From Lithobates sylvaticus (Eukaryota; Chordata; Amphibia; Anura; Ranidae), in the NCBI GenBank assembly GCA_028564925.1, contig CM053029.1, positions 291,516,719 through 291,580,718 of the forward strand: 64,000 nt of DNA. Direction: 5' to 3'. Below the pieces are notes generated by a model. That model saw only the letters and a program-made list of their open reading frames with translations, did no database searches and was not told where the DNA came from. The position numbers were made by a program, and so were the translations under genes. Shown one piece after another: positions 46,905-57,959 of this stretch (position 1 is its first letter; every line of letters starts with the position of its first letter).

Positions 46905-48626
46905 TTCTGCCCCATACACACGATCAGACTATGCGACTGTGCGTGGGCTCCGGTGGACTTTTTCTTCCCAAAAGTCCGGCGGACTTAGAAAGAAGTTTTG
47001 ACTCAAAACTATCCGCAGGACTCGGCAGTCCAGAGGACAATCCGGCCGTCTGTGTGCTAGTCCGCAGGACTTTTGAAATGAATGGACTTGCCGACTTGGA
47101 CTTTATAACGTGACTCCAGGTAGACGGGACTAGCAAAGGAAGTCAATGTCGCCGCCTCGATCAGCGAGATTGACACCTTGCTAGCCCTGTCACCTGGTAT
47201 GGATTTAAAGGGGAATCCCTACGCCGAAAAAACAGCGTGGGGGACCCCCCAAATCCACATCAGACCCTTATCCGAGCACGCAGCCTGGCCGGTCAGGAAA
47301 GGGGGTGGGGACGAGCAAGCGCCCCCCCCCCCTCCTGAGCTGTACCAGGCCACGTGCCCTCAACATGGGGGGGTCCTTTGGGGAAGGGGGGCCCTGCGTC
47401 CCCCACCCCAAAGCACCTTGTCCCCATGTTGATGAGGATAAGGGCCTCTTCCTGACAACGCTGGGTGTTGGTTGTCGGGGTCTGCGGGCTGGGGTCTTAA
47501 CGGAATCTGGGAGCCCCCTTTAATAAGGGGGCCCCCAGATTCCGGCCCCCCATCCTATGTGAATGAGTATGGGGTACGATGTACCCCTACCCATTCACCT
47601 GGTAAAAAAAGTGTAAATAAAAAACACAACACAAGTTTTTAAAATACTTTATTACACAGCTCCGGGGGTCTTCAAATTCTGTCCTGGGGGTCTTCTCGCC
47701 GGACTCCTCCGCTATCTTCCGCTAGCTCCTTTACTAGCGGAGGAGCCCAGCTTTTTACTTCATCGCCGCCGCCGTCTGGGGGTCTGGTTCCGACTTCAGG
47801 GGTCTTGTCCTGCTCTTCTGTTCTTCTTGCCGGGCCTCCGCTATCTTCTTGCAGCTCTTTTACTAGCGTTGGCCCAGTCTTCTGTTGCCGTCGTTATCGC
47901 CATCGCCACCGCCTGCTGCTTCTTCTTCTTTCTTCATCCGATGTTGACACGACGCTGTCTCTGCTTCTAATGGCCGAGACATGTTGTGCGGCCAGTTATA
48001 TAGGGACAAGGGGTGGGGCCACAGGCTCATGTCACATAGTGACCTGCCCCCTTATGATGTCACAGTCCCAGATTCCTGAAAGCCCCCCACCCGCAGACCC
48101 CGACAACCAACGGCCAGGGTTGTTAGGAAGAGGCCCTTGTCCTCATCAACATGGGGACAAGGTGCTTTGGGGTGGGGGGGCCGCAGGGCCCCCCTTCCCC
48201 AAAGCTCTCCCCCATGTTGAGGGCACAGCCCATGTTGCCTGGTACGGCTCAGGAGGGGAGACGCTCGCTCGTCCCCACCCCCTTTCCTGACCGGCCGGGC
48301 TGCGTGCTCGGATAAGGGTCTGACATGGATTTGTTATTTCGGCGTAGGGATTCCCCTTTAAATCCATACCAGATGACGGGGCTAGCAAGGTGTCAATCTC
48401 GCCGATCAAGGTGGCGGCACTGACTTCCTTCGCTAGTCCCCTCTACCTGGAGTCACGTTCTAAATGACCGGACTTTACTCCGTGTAAAAGGCCGGCGGAC
48501 CTCTGCCAAAACTCTGGCGGATTGTCTGCCGGAAATGTCCGGGCGTGTGTGGGCAAGTCCGCACGTTCGGAAAGTCTGGCAGACCTCTGCTGGAAAGAAA
48601 AGTCTGATCGTGTGTACGTGGCATTA
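46905..48626. mobile_element. Harbinger-ended giant palindrome
   Basis: Ends TGCCCCATACACACGATCAG and CTGATCGTGTGTACGTGGCA with TTC/TTA flanks match the Harbinger MITE at 27239. Inside, arms at about 47104-47580 and 48050-48465 are reverse complements around a spacer of about 470 bp rich in GGTCTTCT and TACTAGCG words. The arm sequence (CACCTTGTCCCCATGTTGAT, CCTTATCCGAGCACGCA) is homologous to the arms of the hAT foldbacks at 37.8-38.2 and 49.4-49.7 kb. No transposase. Confidence 0.85.
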
Positions 48627-48813
48627 GTGTAACACAGGCATCTGCAGCAGTTACAGTGGGTGTAGGTGCCTCCTGCACAGTATACACTCGAAGCTACCCC
48701 TTATTGCTGGTTTTCCCATCTCCCTGCAGGCCATTAGTATGTCTGAAAGGCCAACAAGGAGAGGAAGACAGTCACGAGCCAATAAAAGAGGGAAGCAGGC
48801 TCTGTGTCTAGAG
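48627..48813 (+). pseudogene. Probable hAT element leader and N-terminal scrap
   Basis: Contains the second copy of the duplicated flank and then a short frame MSERPTRRGRQSRANKRG, a basic start of the kind seen in hAT transposases. It is cut by the TAGGGATGAGCC end at 48814. Assignment to hAT rests on position between other hAT pieces. Confidence 0.35.
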
Positions 48814-51279
48814 TAGGGATGAGCCGAACACCCCCCTGTTCGGTTTGCACCAGAACCAACGAACAGACCTAAAGTTCGTGTGAACTTTAGAACCCAATTA
48901 AAGTCTATGGGACTCGAACGTTCAAAATCAAAAGTGCTAATTTTAAAGGCTTATATGCAAGTTATTGTCATAAAAAGTGTTTGGGGACCTGGGTCCTGCC
49001 CCAAGGGACATGTATCAACGCAAAAAAAACTTTTAAAAACGTCCGTTTTTTCAGGAGCAGTGATATTAATAATGCTTAAAGTAAAACAATAAACGTGTAA
49101 TATTCCTTAAAATTTTCGTACCTTAGAACTGTCCCTGCACAAAGTGTAATTTTTCCAGGAAAAAAAGTAATTTAAAAGCACTTGCGGCTATAATGAATTG
49201 TCGGCTCCCGTAATACAGAGAACAGTTATTGAAAGTCATTGATAAAAAAAAAAACATGAGTGGTGTTCGCCCTAAATTCAATTACCAGGCCCTTCAGGTC
49301 TGGTATGGATATTAAGGGGAACCCCGGGTCAAATAAAAAATAATAATTACGTGGGATTCCCCCCAAATATCCATACCAGACCCTTCAGGTCTGGTATGGA
49401 TTTTAAAGGGAACTCCACGTCAAATAAAAAAAAATGGCGTGGAGTTCCCCCCAAAAATCCAAACCAGACCCTTTATCCGAACACGCAACCTGGCAGGCCG
49501 GCAGGCTGGCAGGCAGGAAAAGAGGGGGAACGAGAGAGCGCCCCCCGAACCGTACCAGCAACTTTGGGAGGATGCTCTTTGGGGGTCTGTGACCCCTCAA
49601 AGCACCATGTCCCCATGTTGATGGGGACCAGGGCCTCATCCCCACTACCCCGGCCAGTGGTTGTGGGGGTCTGCGGGCGGGGGGCTTATCAGATCTAGAA
49701 GCCCCCTTTAACAAGGGGACCCCCATATCCCAGCCCCCCCTGTTTGAAATGGTAAGGGGGTACAAAAGTACCCAAACCATTTCACAAAGAAAGTGTAAAA
49801 AATTGTTAAAAAACACACAGACACCGTTGGGAAAAGTCCTTTATTAAAAATAAAAATAATAAAAAAAGATTGCAGCGGTGGTAATCCACTCTTGCTATAC
49901 AGCGATGGCTGATCTCTTCTCCAGGGTCCAGCGATGGCTGATCTCTCCCGATGGTCCAGCTGCGCATTCTGTCTCCACGAAGACACTGCAGGAATCCCAG
50001 GTCTTAGCTGAGGAGGATGGGCTACCCGTCACCTGACCCCGCCCCCCTCTGACGGGCTACCCCAGTGACGTACGGGTGACCCCGCCCCCCTCTGATGTAA
50101 CGGAAACCTGTGTTACATCAGAGGGGGCGGGGTCACCCGTACATCACTTGGGAAGCCCAAGACCTGGGATTCCCGCAGTGTCTCTGAGGAGACAGAATGC
50201 GCTGCGCTGGACCATCGAGAGAGATCACCCATCGCTGGACCCTGGAGAATAGATCACCCATCGCTGGATAGCAAGAGTGGATTACCACCGCTGGAATCTT
50301 TTTTTAATTTTTTTAATTTTTAATAAAGGACTTTTCCCAACGGTGTCTGTGTGTTTTTAAAACATTTTTTACACTTTCTTTGTGAAATGGTAGGGGGGGC
50401 GGGATCTGGGGGTCCCATTGTTAAAAGGGGCTTCCAGATTCTGATAAGCCCCCTGCCCGCAGACCCCCACAACCACCGGCCAGGATTATGGGGATGAGGC
50501 CCTTGTCCGTATCAACATGGGGACAAGGTGCTTTGAGGGACCCCCAAAGCATCCTCCCAATGTTGAGGGCATGTGGCCTGGTATGGTTCAGGAGGATGGT
50601 GCACTCTGTCATCCCCCCTCTTTTCCTGCGGCCTGCCAGGTTGCGTGCTCGGATAAAGTGTCTGGTATGGATATTTGGGGGAAACCCCACGTAATTTTTT
50701 TTTTTATTTGACACGGGGTTCCCCTTAATATCCATACCAGACCTGAAGCGCCTGGTAATTAAATTTGGGGGGACCCCCACGCATATTTTTTTTTATCTTA
50801 TCAATGACTTTCAATGACTGTTCTCTGTATTGCGGGAGCAGACAATTCATTATAGCTGCGAGTGCTTTTAAATAACTTTTTTTCCGGCAAAAATGACACT
50901 TTGTGCAGGGACAGTTCTAAGCACGGGAAACATGTGCCCCTTTACAGGCATACTATATACACTCCCCAGGTATGAAATTTAAAGGAATATTACACTTTTA
51001 TTGTTTCACTTTAAGCATTATTAAAATCACTGCTCCCGAAAAAACTTCAGTTTATAAAACTTTTTTTTGCATTGATACATGTCCCCTGGGGCAGGACCCA
51101 GGACCACAAACACTTTTTAGGACAATAACTTGCGTTATTGTAAGCCTAAAATTAGCACTTTAGATTTCTCCCATAGACTTTTACAGGGTGTTTGCGGCTT
51201 TTCGAATTTGCCGCGAACACCCCAAATTGTTCGCTGTTCGGTGAACAGGCGAACAGGCAATGTTCGAGTCGAACATGAG
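48814..51279. mobile_element. hAT-type giant foldback 2
   Basis: Starts TAGGGATGAGCCGAACACCC. Arms at about 48.90-50.02 and 50.15-51.17 kb are imperfect reverse complements, with an inner hairpin of CCCCTCTGATGTAAC / GTTACATCAGAGGGG around 50.09-50.13 kb. Arms share the outer segment (CATTGATACATGTCCCCTGG type) and the core (TTGATGGGGACCAGGGCCTC type) with the element at 37278. The right end is cut at about 51279 where hAT coding sequence begins. Confidence 0.82.
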
Positions 51280-51280
51280 T

Positions 51281-51966
51281 GGCTGCGGATCATGTCCTCC
51301 TTAGTGACCCAGAGGACTCCGGACCGAATGCCTCGGCTAACCTACGCTGCATGGCCTCCCTGATCCTGCAAAGCCTGCGGAAGGATCCTCGTATTCTTCG
51401 GATCAAGGAGAGGGACCATTACTGGCTGCCACTCTCCTTGATCCACGGTACAAGGGTAAGGTTGCGGACCTTATCTTGCCGTCGCAGAGGGAGCAGAGGA
51501 TGAGGCCTTGCAGAAAGGTCTGTGCAATGCGTTCCCAGAGACTGGGAGGTTACAAACTCCTCGTCTTGGACAACGAGTTGCTGAGGCTTCGGTCAGTAAC
51601 AGAAAGTGCGGTGGAGAAGGTGGCCGTCTGACCGATGCGTTCAGACAATTTTTTAATCCGCAGCCCCAAGGTATGATCAGTTCCAGCAACCATCGCCAGT
51701 GTATGATTTACATGGTGCAGGAATACCTAGGGGCAAGGTCAGACTTGGACACCTTTGCCACCGAAAATCCTCTGGCTTACTGGGTTTTGAGGATGGATCA
51801 CTGGCCAGAGCTTGCACAGTATGCAATTGAGCTACTGGCCTGTCCTGCATCCAGCGTTCTTTCGGAACGCACATTCAGTGCTGCTGGAAGCTTTGTAATC
51901 GATCACAGGGTGCGCCTGTTCAGTCTTGGATCACCACCAGCTACCAAGCACCTGAAGCTGATGTAA
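51281..51966 (+). pseudogene. hAT transposase C-terminal part with dimerisation domain
   Basis: A first piece (DPEDSGPNASANLRCMA, then LRKDPRILRIKERDHYWLP) overlaps in homology with the end of the remnant at 44.75-45.0 kb, so this is a second copy. The open frame 51508-51966 then gives the hATC dimerisation region: NPLAYWVLRMDHWPELAQYA, CPASSVLSERTFSAAG and VIDHRVRLFS. This region holds subunits together and completes the RNase-H-like fold. A frame change separates the two pieces near 51.5 kb. Confidence 0.88.
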
Positions 51967-52490
51967 CCGAATAATTTTTTTGAAATGTCACATCCCTTCA
52001 AGACTGCCTATGCTGATGCTGAGTGACTGTCCTGTTATGTTGACTGACTATCCTCTTCCTCCTCAATGATCCTGCTGATAGCTTGGAAGAACATTTTTGT
52101 TTCTGGGTGCTGCCACCAGTGACTAAGGCCCAATTTTTCAGCCACTGTTTAACAGGGGCATGTAATTAAAAAAATTTATGCAATGCTTTGCAGCAGGGCT
52201 CATTCCTGCACTCCAACTAGAGTATCTGGGAGAGGTTGCAGTGTCATGGCACCAGCACCAGTGCCTATGGCCCAATTTTTCAGCCCCTGTTCTTTTTTTT
52301 CACTTTAATCGTCATTGAAATCAGTGCTCCCGAAAAACGGACGTTTTAAAAAAAAAAAAAAAAATTGCATTGATCCATGTCCCCTGGGGTAGGAGCCGGG
52401 TCCCTAAACCACCAGGACAATATCTTGCATATTAGCCTTTAAAATTAGCACTTTTGATTTCGAATGTTCGAGTCCCATAGACTTTAATGC
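51967..52490 (+). mobile_element. hAT element 3' region
   Basis: Downstream of the transposase stop. From about 52.3 kb it carries the same segment found in the arms of the foldbacks (ATCACTGCTCCCGAAAAA type, CATTGATCCATGTCCCCTGG, then CCCATAGACTTTAA at 52.47 kb). This ties the foldbacks to this hAT family. Two copies of GGCCCAATTTTTCAGCC are also present. Confidence 0.75.
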
Positions 52491-53330
52491 GCACGTCATG
52501 GGCGTTGACATTGAAAACAAATGCACAACATCATACGATAACACGTCTTGACGTGTTTTGATGTGTTTCCATTGATTTCAATGAAAAAACTCATCAGAAG
52601 AAAAAGGGCATAGTTGTGAATGGGCCCTTACAGGAAAAAAAGAATGTATTTTTTCTGTCTTTCCATATTTGTGTATTACAGGTTTCTAAATGCATGTTTG
52701 TACAGTAGTCATTCTTATAATTAATTATAAAATCAGTCTGAAGGAAAGCTTGAAACCAAACCCTGTGCAGAATGATAAATTATGTAAATGTTAAAATGTC
52801 TGTAATTTACATACATCAACTAAAAAATGAACTGTAAAAAAAAAATGAATCCACTTGAGGTTCTCAAGTTAACAATGCTTGTTGTTACACTGGGTCATAA
52901 TTACTGTATGCTTCATGCTGTGTGCACACTTACCTTCATTAATAGTCTAATGTATTTTGTTTTCACAATGAAGAATGTAGTCTTGAAATATGATGAACAT
53001 AATTAGCACTCACATATACAATATGAGCACACAATATACATAAAGCACTATTAAAACTTTACACATTTAACTAAATGCCATATCTGGCTGTCTGAAGATT
53101 ATCATTTTTTTTTCTGGTGGTAAAAATATACTATAGTCTCCAGTTCAATTACATTTTAATCTATAATTCATGTTTCACATGAATGCATAAAATATAAACA
53201 CAAGCAGGAATAATTTAAAGTAGAAAAACTAGTGCTGAAAAAAAGAGAGATAAACAGTATTTAATCATAAGTGGGATTGTTTTTAATGGAAAGATACAAT
53301 ATTTTATAGACGTTATTGGCATTTTGTCTA
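52491..53330. other. Unassigned stretch with a possible MITE end
   Basis: GTGAATGGGCCCTTA near 52.62 kb resembles MITE ends of the TTAGGCC type, but no partner end was found. The rest is AT-rich without supported features. Confidence 0.4.
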
Positions 53331-54199
53331 TAATGCCCCGTACACACGGTCGGATTTTCCGACGGGAAAATGTGCGATCGGATCATGTTGTCAGAAAATC
53401 CGACCGTGTGTGGGCTCCATCTGACTTTTTCCATCGGAATTTCCGAAGCACAAAGTTTGAGAGCTGGATCTCAAATTATCCGACAACATGATCCGATCGC
53501 GTCAATTCCGATCATCTGTAGCCTAGTCCGACGGACAAAGTGCCACGAATGCTCACAATAAATTCTGAGACAGAAGCGCTCGGTCAGGTAAAACTAGCGT
53601 TCGTAATCGATATAGCACATTCGTCACGCTGCAATGTTAAAAATTAATGCAGCGCATTCTCTTTTTTTTTATAATGCTAGAAGAATGAAGTTGTTTTGCT
53701 GCTCATATTCACACAGACTTCTCTAAAACGTATTTCTTTATTCTTTTTCCTGATTTCATGAATAGAATATTTTTACTCGTCAGAGCTCCCGAATCATTTT
53801 TTTTTTTTGGGTTTACATTTTCTGGTTGTTTTTTTAATCAAGATCTCCTTTTTTTACATTTTGCTCCTCTTCTTAATGTTTTTGTTGTGTTTTGTGTGTC
53901 AACTTACCACAACACCATTATTATCTTTTTATTTTATTGTTTCATTTCATTTTGTAATCTGGAGGAGGTTGTTTGGTGTTGGTGTCACTTGTTAATTTGA
54001 CTTTGTATTTTTGAAATGTACCTGCCTACTCACAAATAAACTGTCCTTTTGGAAGTAAAACGCAATTATTTCTTTAAACACAAAAAACTTTATTAGGGGT
54101 CATAATCAAATAAAGAGGGAGGCAACGCTGGAGAAACTGGGTAAATTGGCAAAGACTTTGGCCCCCAGGGCAGACATCAACTATTTAAATGCAAAAAAA

Positions 54200-54362
54200 T
54201 TGATGGCCTGAGGAGTCCATATCTAAGGGACAACAGTCTGGTCCAGAAGTCCAAGAGATCAGGAAGAGCAGATGCCATCTATGTCCCCAGGCTGTGGTCA
54301 TATAACAGCCTGCATCTTCTGTCAGACCAGACTGAACCCAGGCCATCACTCTCTGGTCTTCC
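54200..54362 (+). pseudogene. MADF-like DNA-binding domain fragment, plus strand
   Basis: Plus strand encodes KIDGLRSPYLRD, then ADAIYVPRLWSYNSLHLL and SDQTEPRPSLSGLP, matching the second half of a MADF-type domain (compare the minus-strand copy at 54.84-55.22 kb). It ends at a stop just after SGLP. The first half is missing. Downstream plus-strand DNA has no further homologous sequence. Confidence 0.65.
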
Positions 54363-54837
54363 TTAGGCACTTCCCTCCAGGCTTCCTTCCAGGCTGTGGC
54401 TCTGCTCTTGTAGTTGTGGCAGGAGGTGGAGGAGGAGGAGGGCGATGGTCGACCTCCCGGCTGCCACTTGCCACAGCCTCCTCCTGGCCGAGGTCTTCCT
54501 GTGTATCAAAATGGGACATAGTTTTAGTTTTTTTGTTCATCAATCACACATTTTTCAGCTCATGACTGTTGCAAATTGAATGTTAATAAATAGAATAGAC
54601 TATCATTCTGAGCCCATCATTTTTCATTCTTCTCACAATCATTTTAGGTCACTACTGTCTATTGATATGTAAAACACTTTGTTAAATCAGAACTTACTGA
54701 TCACTAATAACATCTAGTTAACATCATTAAATGTACGACAATCAATATGTTGAACAATGCTATACCTGTCTCAAGCTGGGCCCCTCCACATCTTCCTTCC
54801 TGGAAGGCCCAGGATGGATATCAGAAGCCTCAGCTGG

Positions 54838-55224
54838 GGGGGGGGGGAGGAAGCCTTGAAGGAAGACTGTAGAGTGGTGGCCTGGGTTCCCTCGGGTCTG
54901 CCAGAAAATGCAGCCTGTCACAGTACAACATCCTGGGGACATAAATATCATCTGCATCTCCTGATCTCAGGGAAATCTGGACCTTCCTCCTCTCCCTCAG
55001 ATATGTGCTCCTCAGGCCACCAATTTTGGACTTCACATAGGTGATGTCTCCGTGGGGACCATTGTCTTCACCAAAGCAAGCAGTTTCTCCAACGATGCCT
55101 TCCTCTTTCTTAGGTCCTTATAAAAGGGGTTGTTCATCTGCCACAGGCAGGGCAGCTCCCTGAGCATATCAATGAATAGCCCCAGAAAACGTGGTTCCTT
55201 GAACCCATCCATATTCTCTGCAAG
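54838..55224 (-). pseudogene. MADF-like DNA-binding protein, minus strand
   Basis: Minus strand encodes MDGFKEPRFLGLFIDMLREL, then PCLWQMNNPFYKDLRKRKAS and LEKLLALVKTMVPTETSP. After one frame change near 55.04 kb it continues TYVKSKIGGLRSTYLRERRK, GDADDIYVPRMLYCDRLHFL and DPREPRPPLYSLP. This is the MADF (Myb/SANT-like) plan: an acidic/aromatic first helix, LWQ..NP.Y, and a basic helix with IGGLR..Y.RE. Such proteins bind DNA and are carried by some transposons. It lies between the Harbinger left end and the Myb-like gene, so I assign it to the element; a host-gene origin is not excluded. Confidence 0.7.
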
Positions 55225-56029
55225 ACACAATACAAGACAAACCCTAATGTCAGGCTAAACTCTCCTAATCTTGTCCCAATATAGGCCTCAATCTAGAAGC
55301 AGTATAGGCTAGTGATGTACCAAGTTAAAATTGTACCTTTGTTCGAACAATCTGCACTTCAGTTCCTCCTTCCTCCGCTCACAGATCGTACGTACGACGC
55401 ACGCATGTTACGTTTTATATACAGTGTGCATGCGTGAAACTCCGCCCGCCCCTGGCGTTCTTTCTAGTCTATTCCCCGCCCCTTCTCTTTCGGCGCAGTG
55501 GGGAGAGCACATGGCGTAGACACAGCAGGTGCGCACTAATTATTCTACTAGCTAGGAGGAAGACGAAAGCCCGGAGCCAGAAACGTCCCGATCCCAGAGG
55601 AGAAGATTTAAGGCCTCAAATATGTCCTTTGTAGAGATGGTGGACATATTGAAGAGGAGCGACTATGATGGGAAGTATGGGCCTTACCCAAACCAAAATG
55701 TCAGAAAGGCCAAGATCATGGCTAAAGTTGTGAAGAGTCTACAGAAGAATTTTGGGGTACGACCAGTGGCAAAATTATAGGGGTCGCTGAGATCGCCATG
55801 GCGACTGGGCCCCTTGCTGCAGGGGGCCCTTCGAGGTCCCCCTGTACTATTTGATAGGAGGTGAGGCTGAATGGAGCTCCCCGATCGTCAGCCGAACTGT
55901 AATCGGCACTGCGTCCTCACATACCTAAAGTGAAAGCAGTGTGTGCTGTGCTCTTTGTCTCCCACTATAGTGCAGTACCCGGTTGGAAGAAGGTAATGTC
56001 TGACGTTTTATTTTTTTATAAGACTATCT

Positions 56030-56310
56030 ACTGTATGTGTGTTTATATTGTGTGCATGCATGTGTGTGTGTGTGGGGGGGGGGTGTGCATGTGTGTGGGG
56101 GTGTGCATGCATGCATGTGTGTGTGTGTGGGGGTGCATGAATGTGTGTGGGGGGTGCATGCATGTGTGTGTGGGGGTGTGCATGCATGCATGTGTGTGTG
56201 TGGGGGGGGGGTGCATGCATGTGTGTGGGGGGGGGTGTGCATGCATATGTGTGTGGGGGTGTGCATGCATATGTGTGTGGGTGTGCATGCATATGTGTGT
56301 GGGTGTGCGA
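56030..56310 (+). repeat. GT/G-rich minisatellite
   Basis: Irregular repeats of TGTGTGGGGGTGTGCATGCA units. Confidence 0.95.
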
Positions 56311-56329
56311 GTGGGCGGTGGGGATTCAC

Positions 56330-56690
56330 AGTGGCAGCATTTGGAACACCGGCAGCATTTAATGGGCACAACGGCAGCATTTGATGGGCACACCGGCGGC
56401 ATTTGATGGGCACACCAGCGGCATTTGATGAGACAGCGGCAGCGTTTCATGGGCACAGTGGCAGCATTTCATGGGCACAGTGGCGACATTTGATGGTACA
56501 GTGGTGGCGTTTGATGGTACAGTGGCTGCAATTGATGGGCACAGTGGTGACATTTGATGGTACAGTGGTGGCGTTTGATGGTACAGTGGCTGCAGTTGAT
56601 GGGCACAGTGACAGCATTTGATGGGCACAGTGGCAACATTTGATGGTACAGTGGTGGCGTTTGATGGTACAGTGGCTGCAACTGATGTTT
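56330..56690 (+). repeat. Minisatellite, TTTGATGGGCACAGTGGC units
   Basis: About 16 units of roughly 20-24 bp with variants TTTGATGGTACAGTGG. A higher-order repeat of several units is visible. Confidence 0.95.
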
Positions 56691-56760
56691 TTAATTCTGA
56701 ATTTTTCAGTTTGCTTGCGCCCCCCTAAAAATTTTGAGCACCAGCTGTCACTGGTTTATA

Positions 56761-56863
<103 letters not shown>

Positions 56864-57658
56864 ATAAAAATTAAGAAATTGGTTCCTTTATATGCAGCTA
56901 CCCACTTGTGACTGGGCCCTGGTGTTCCAACATCGGGCTCGGAGGTCGAGGGGGGCCTCCATGGTTTCTTGCATCGGGGCCCTGAGGGTTCAAGTTACGC
57001 CACTGGGTATGACGATCCAAGGATCAACTGAGGAAACGCTGGTCAGACCTGAAACTGAGGGAGCGCGATCAGTACAGTAAGATCAAGAGAGTTCTTCAAA
57101 AAAGTAAGTAGTTGTCGTGTGTTCATATTATTATTATTGCTTGCATACTGCTCCATGTGCTTTGATTTAATGGTGTACAGTTTAAAATGGCCACTTTCAT
57201 GTTCATGGGTTCAACAATCGTTCATAGTAAACATTGTTCGTTTGCCCACTTCAAATACAATGTTTTTTAAAGTTGGAGTTAAATACATTTGTTCAGGCTT
57301 ATTTCTAGTCAAAGCAAGTTTGTTGTCTAGAGGGGTTTGTAACTAGAATAAAATGCAAACTTCATTCAGTGTAAAGGAGAGGACACTCAGCAGCTGTTTA
57401 CACATCTGGACTCAGGAGCACTTGTGTGGGACACCAGAGCGCCCTTTTTATTAATGTGTCCCACACACGTGCTCCAGTGGATACTATAGGGGTGACTCCA
57501 TCTGTGAAACTTGCACAAAACAGGTAAGTATTCCAGCTCGAGAAAGGATCTAAAATAATGTTTTCAGCTTTGAACTCTGCAAAAAAAAAAAAAGACATCT
57601 TCCTATTTGTGCCCTCAAATATCTGTGTGCTAAGTATTCCTTTTTTACATTCTCATAG

Positions 57659-57796
57659 GGGAGAGAAGACTCGGAACGTCTGAGGACACCAGGGACCCCA
57701 CACCTCCCAAAGAAGAGGAAATAACAACACCAGAAGGAAAGGAGGAGGTGGAAGAAGGAGAGGTTGTTGAAATTGGCAAAATTGGCACCACAACAG
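57659..57796 (+). pseudogene. Harbinger Myb-like gene, acidic second exon
   Basis: Acceptor AG at 57657-57658 and donor GT at 57797 frame an open exon encoding RERRLGTSEDTRDPTPPKEE, then an acidic run with EEVEEGEVVEIGKIGTTT. Acidic, low-complexity tails of this type follow the Myb-like domain in Harbinger partner proteins. Phase fits the next exon. Confidence 0.7.
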
Positions 57797-57888
57797 GTGA
57801 GTGTCTGAGACCACAGCTTCAGGTAAGGTAATCAATGTATGCCTGCATATTTATAGTACATGGTGTGTTTTGTTTGGTTTATTTTTAG

Positions 57889-57959
57889 GTGATGTGGAAG
57901 AAGAATCACATTTTTCCAGTGAAAGTGCCCAGGTCCGTCAGGTTGTCATGTGGAAATAA
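57889..57959 (+). pseudogene. Harbinger Myb-like gene, terminal exon (probably truncated)
   Basis: Acceptor AG at 57887-57888 then GDVEEESHFSSESAQV followed by RQVVMWK and a stop. The opening is typical of the C-terminal part of these proteins. The last seven residues overlap, on the opposite strand, the end of the transposase frame, which suggests a deletion joined the tails of two convergent genes. Confidence 0.6.

Noticed and set aside
48475-48687. Possible tRNA-like or SINE promoter boxes in GC-rich MITE ends
   Set aside because: No A-box and B-box pair at usable spacing was seen in any of the short repeats.
54838-55224. MADF-type protein as a host transcription factor
   Set aside because: Not fully excluded, but it lies inside a Harbinger element, has a frame change and has a second inverted fragment nearby, so a transposon origin is more likely.
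56008-56456. His/Thr/Pro-rich and Cys/Val/Gly-rich frames up to 158 codons
   Set aside because: Translations of GT/G-rich and minisatellite repeats inside a hAT MITE.
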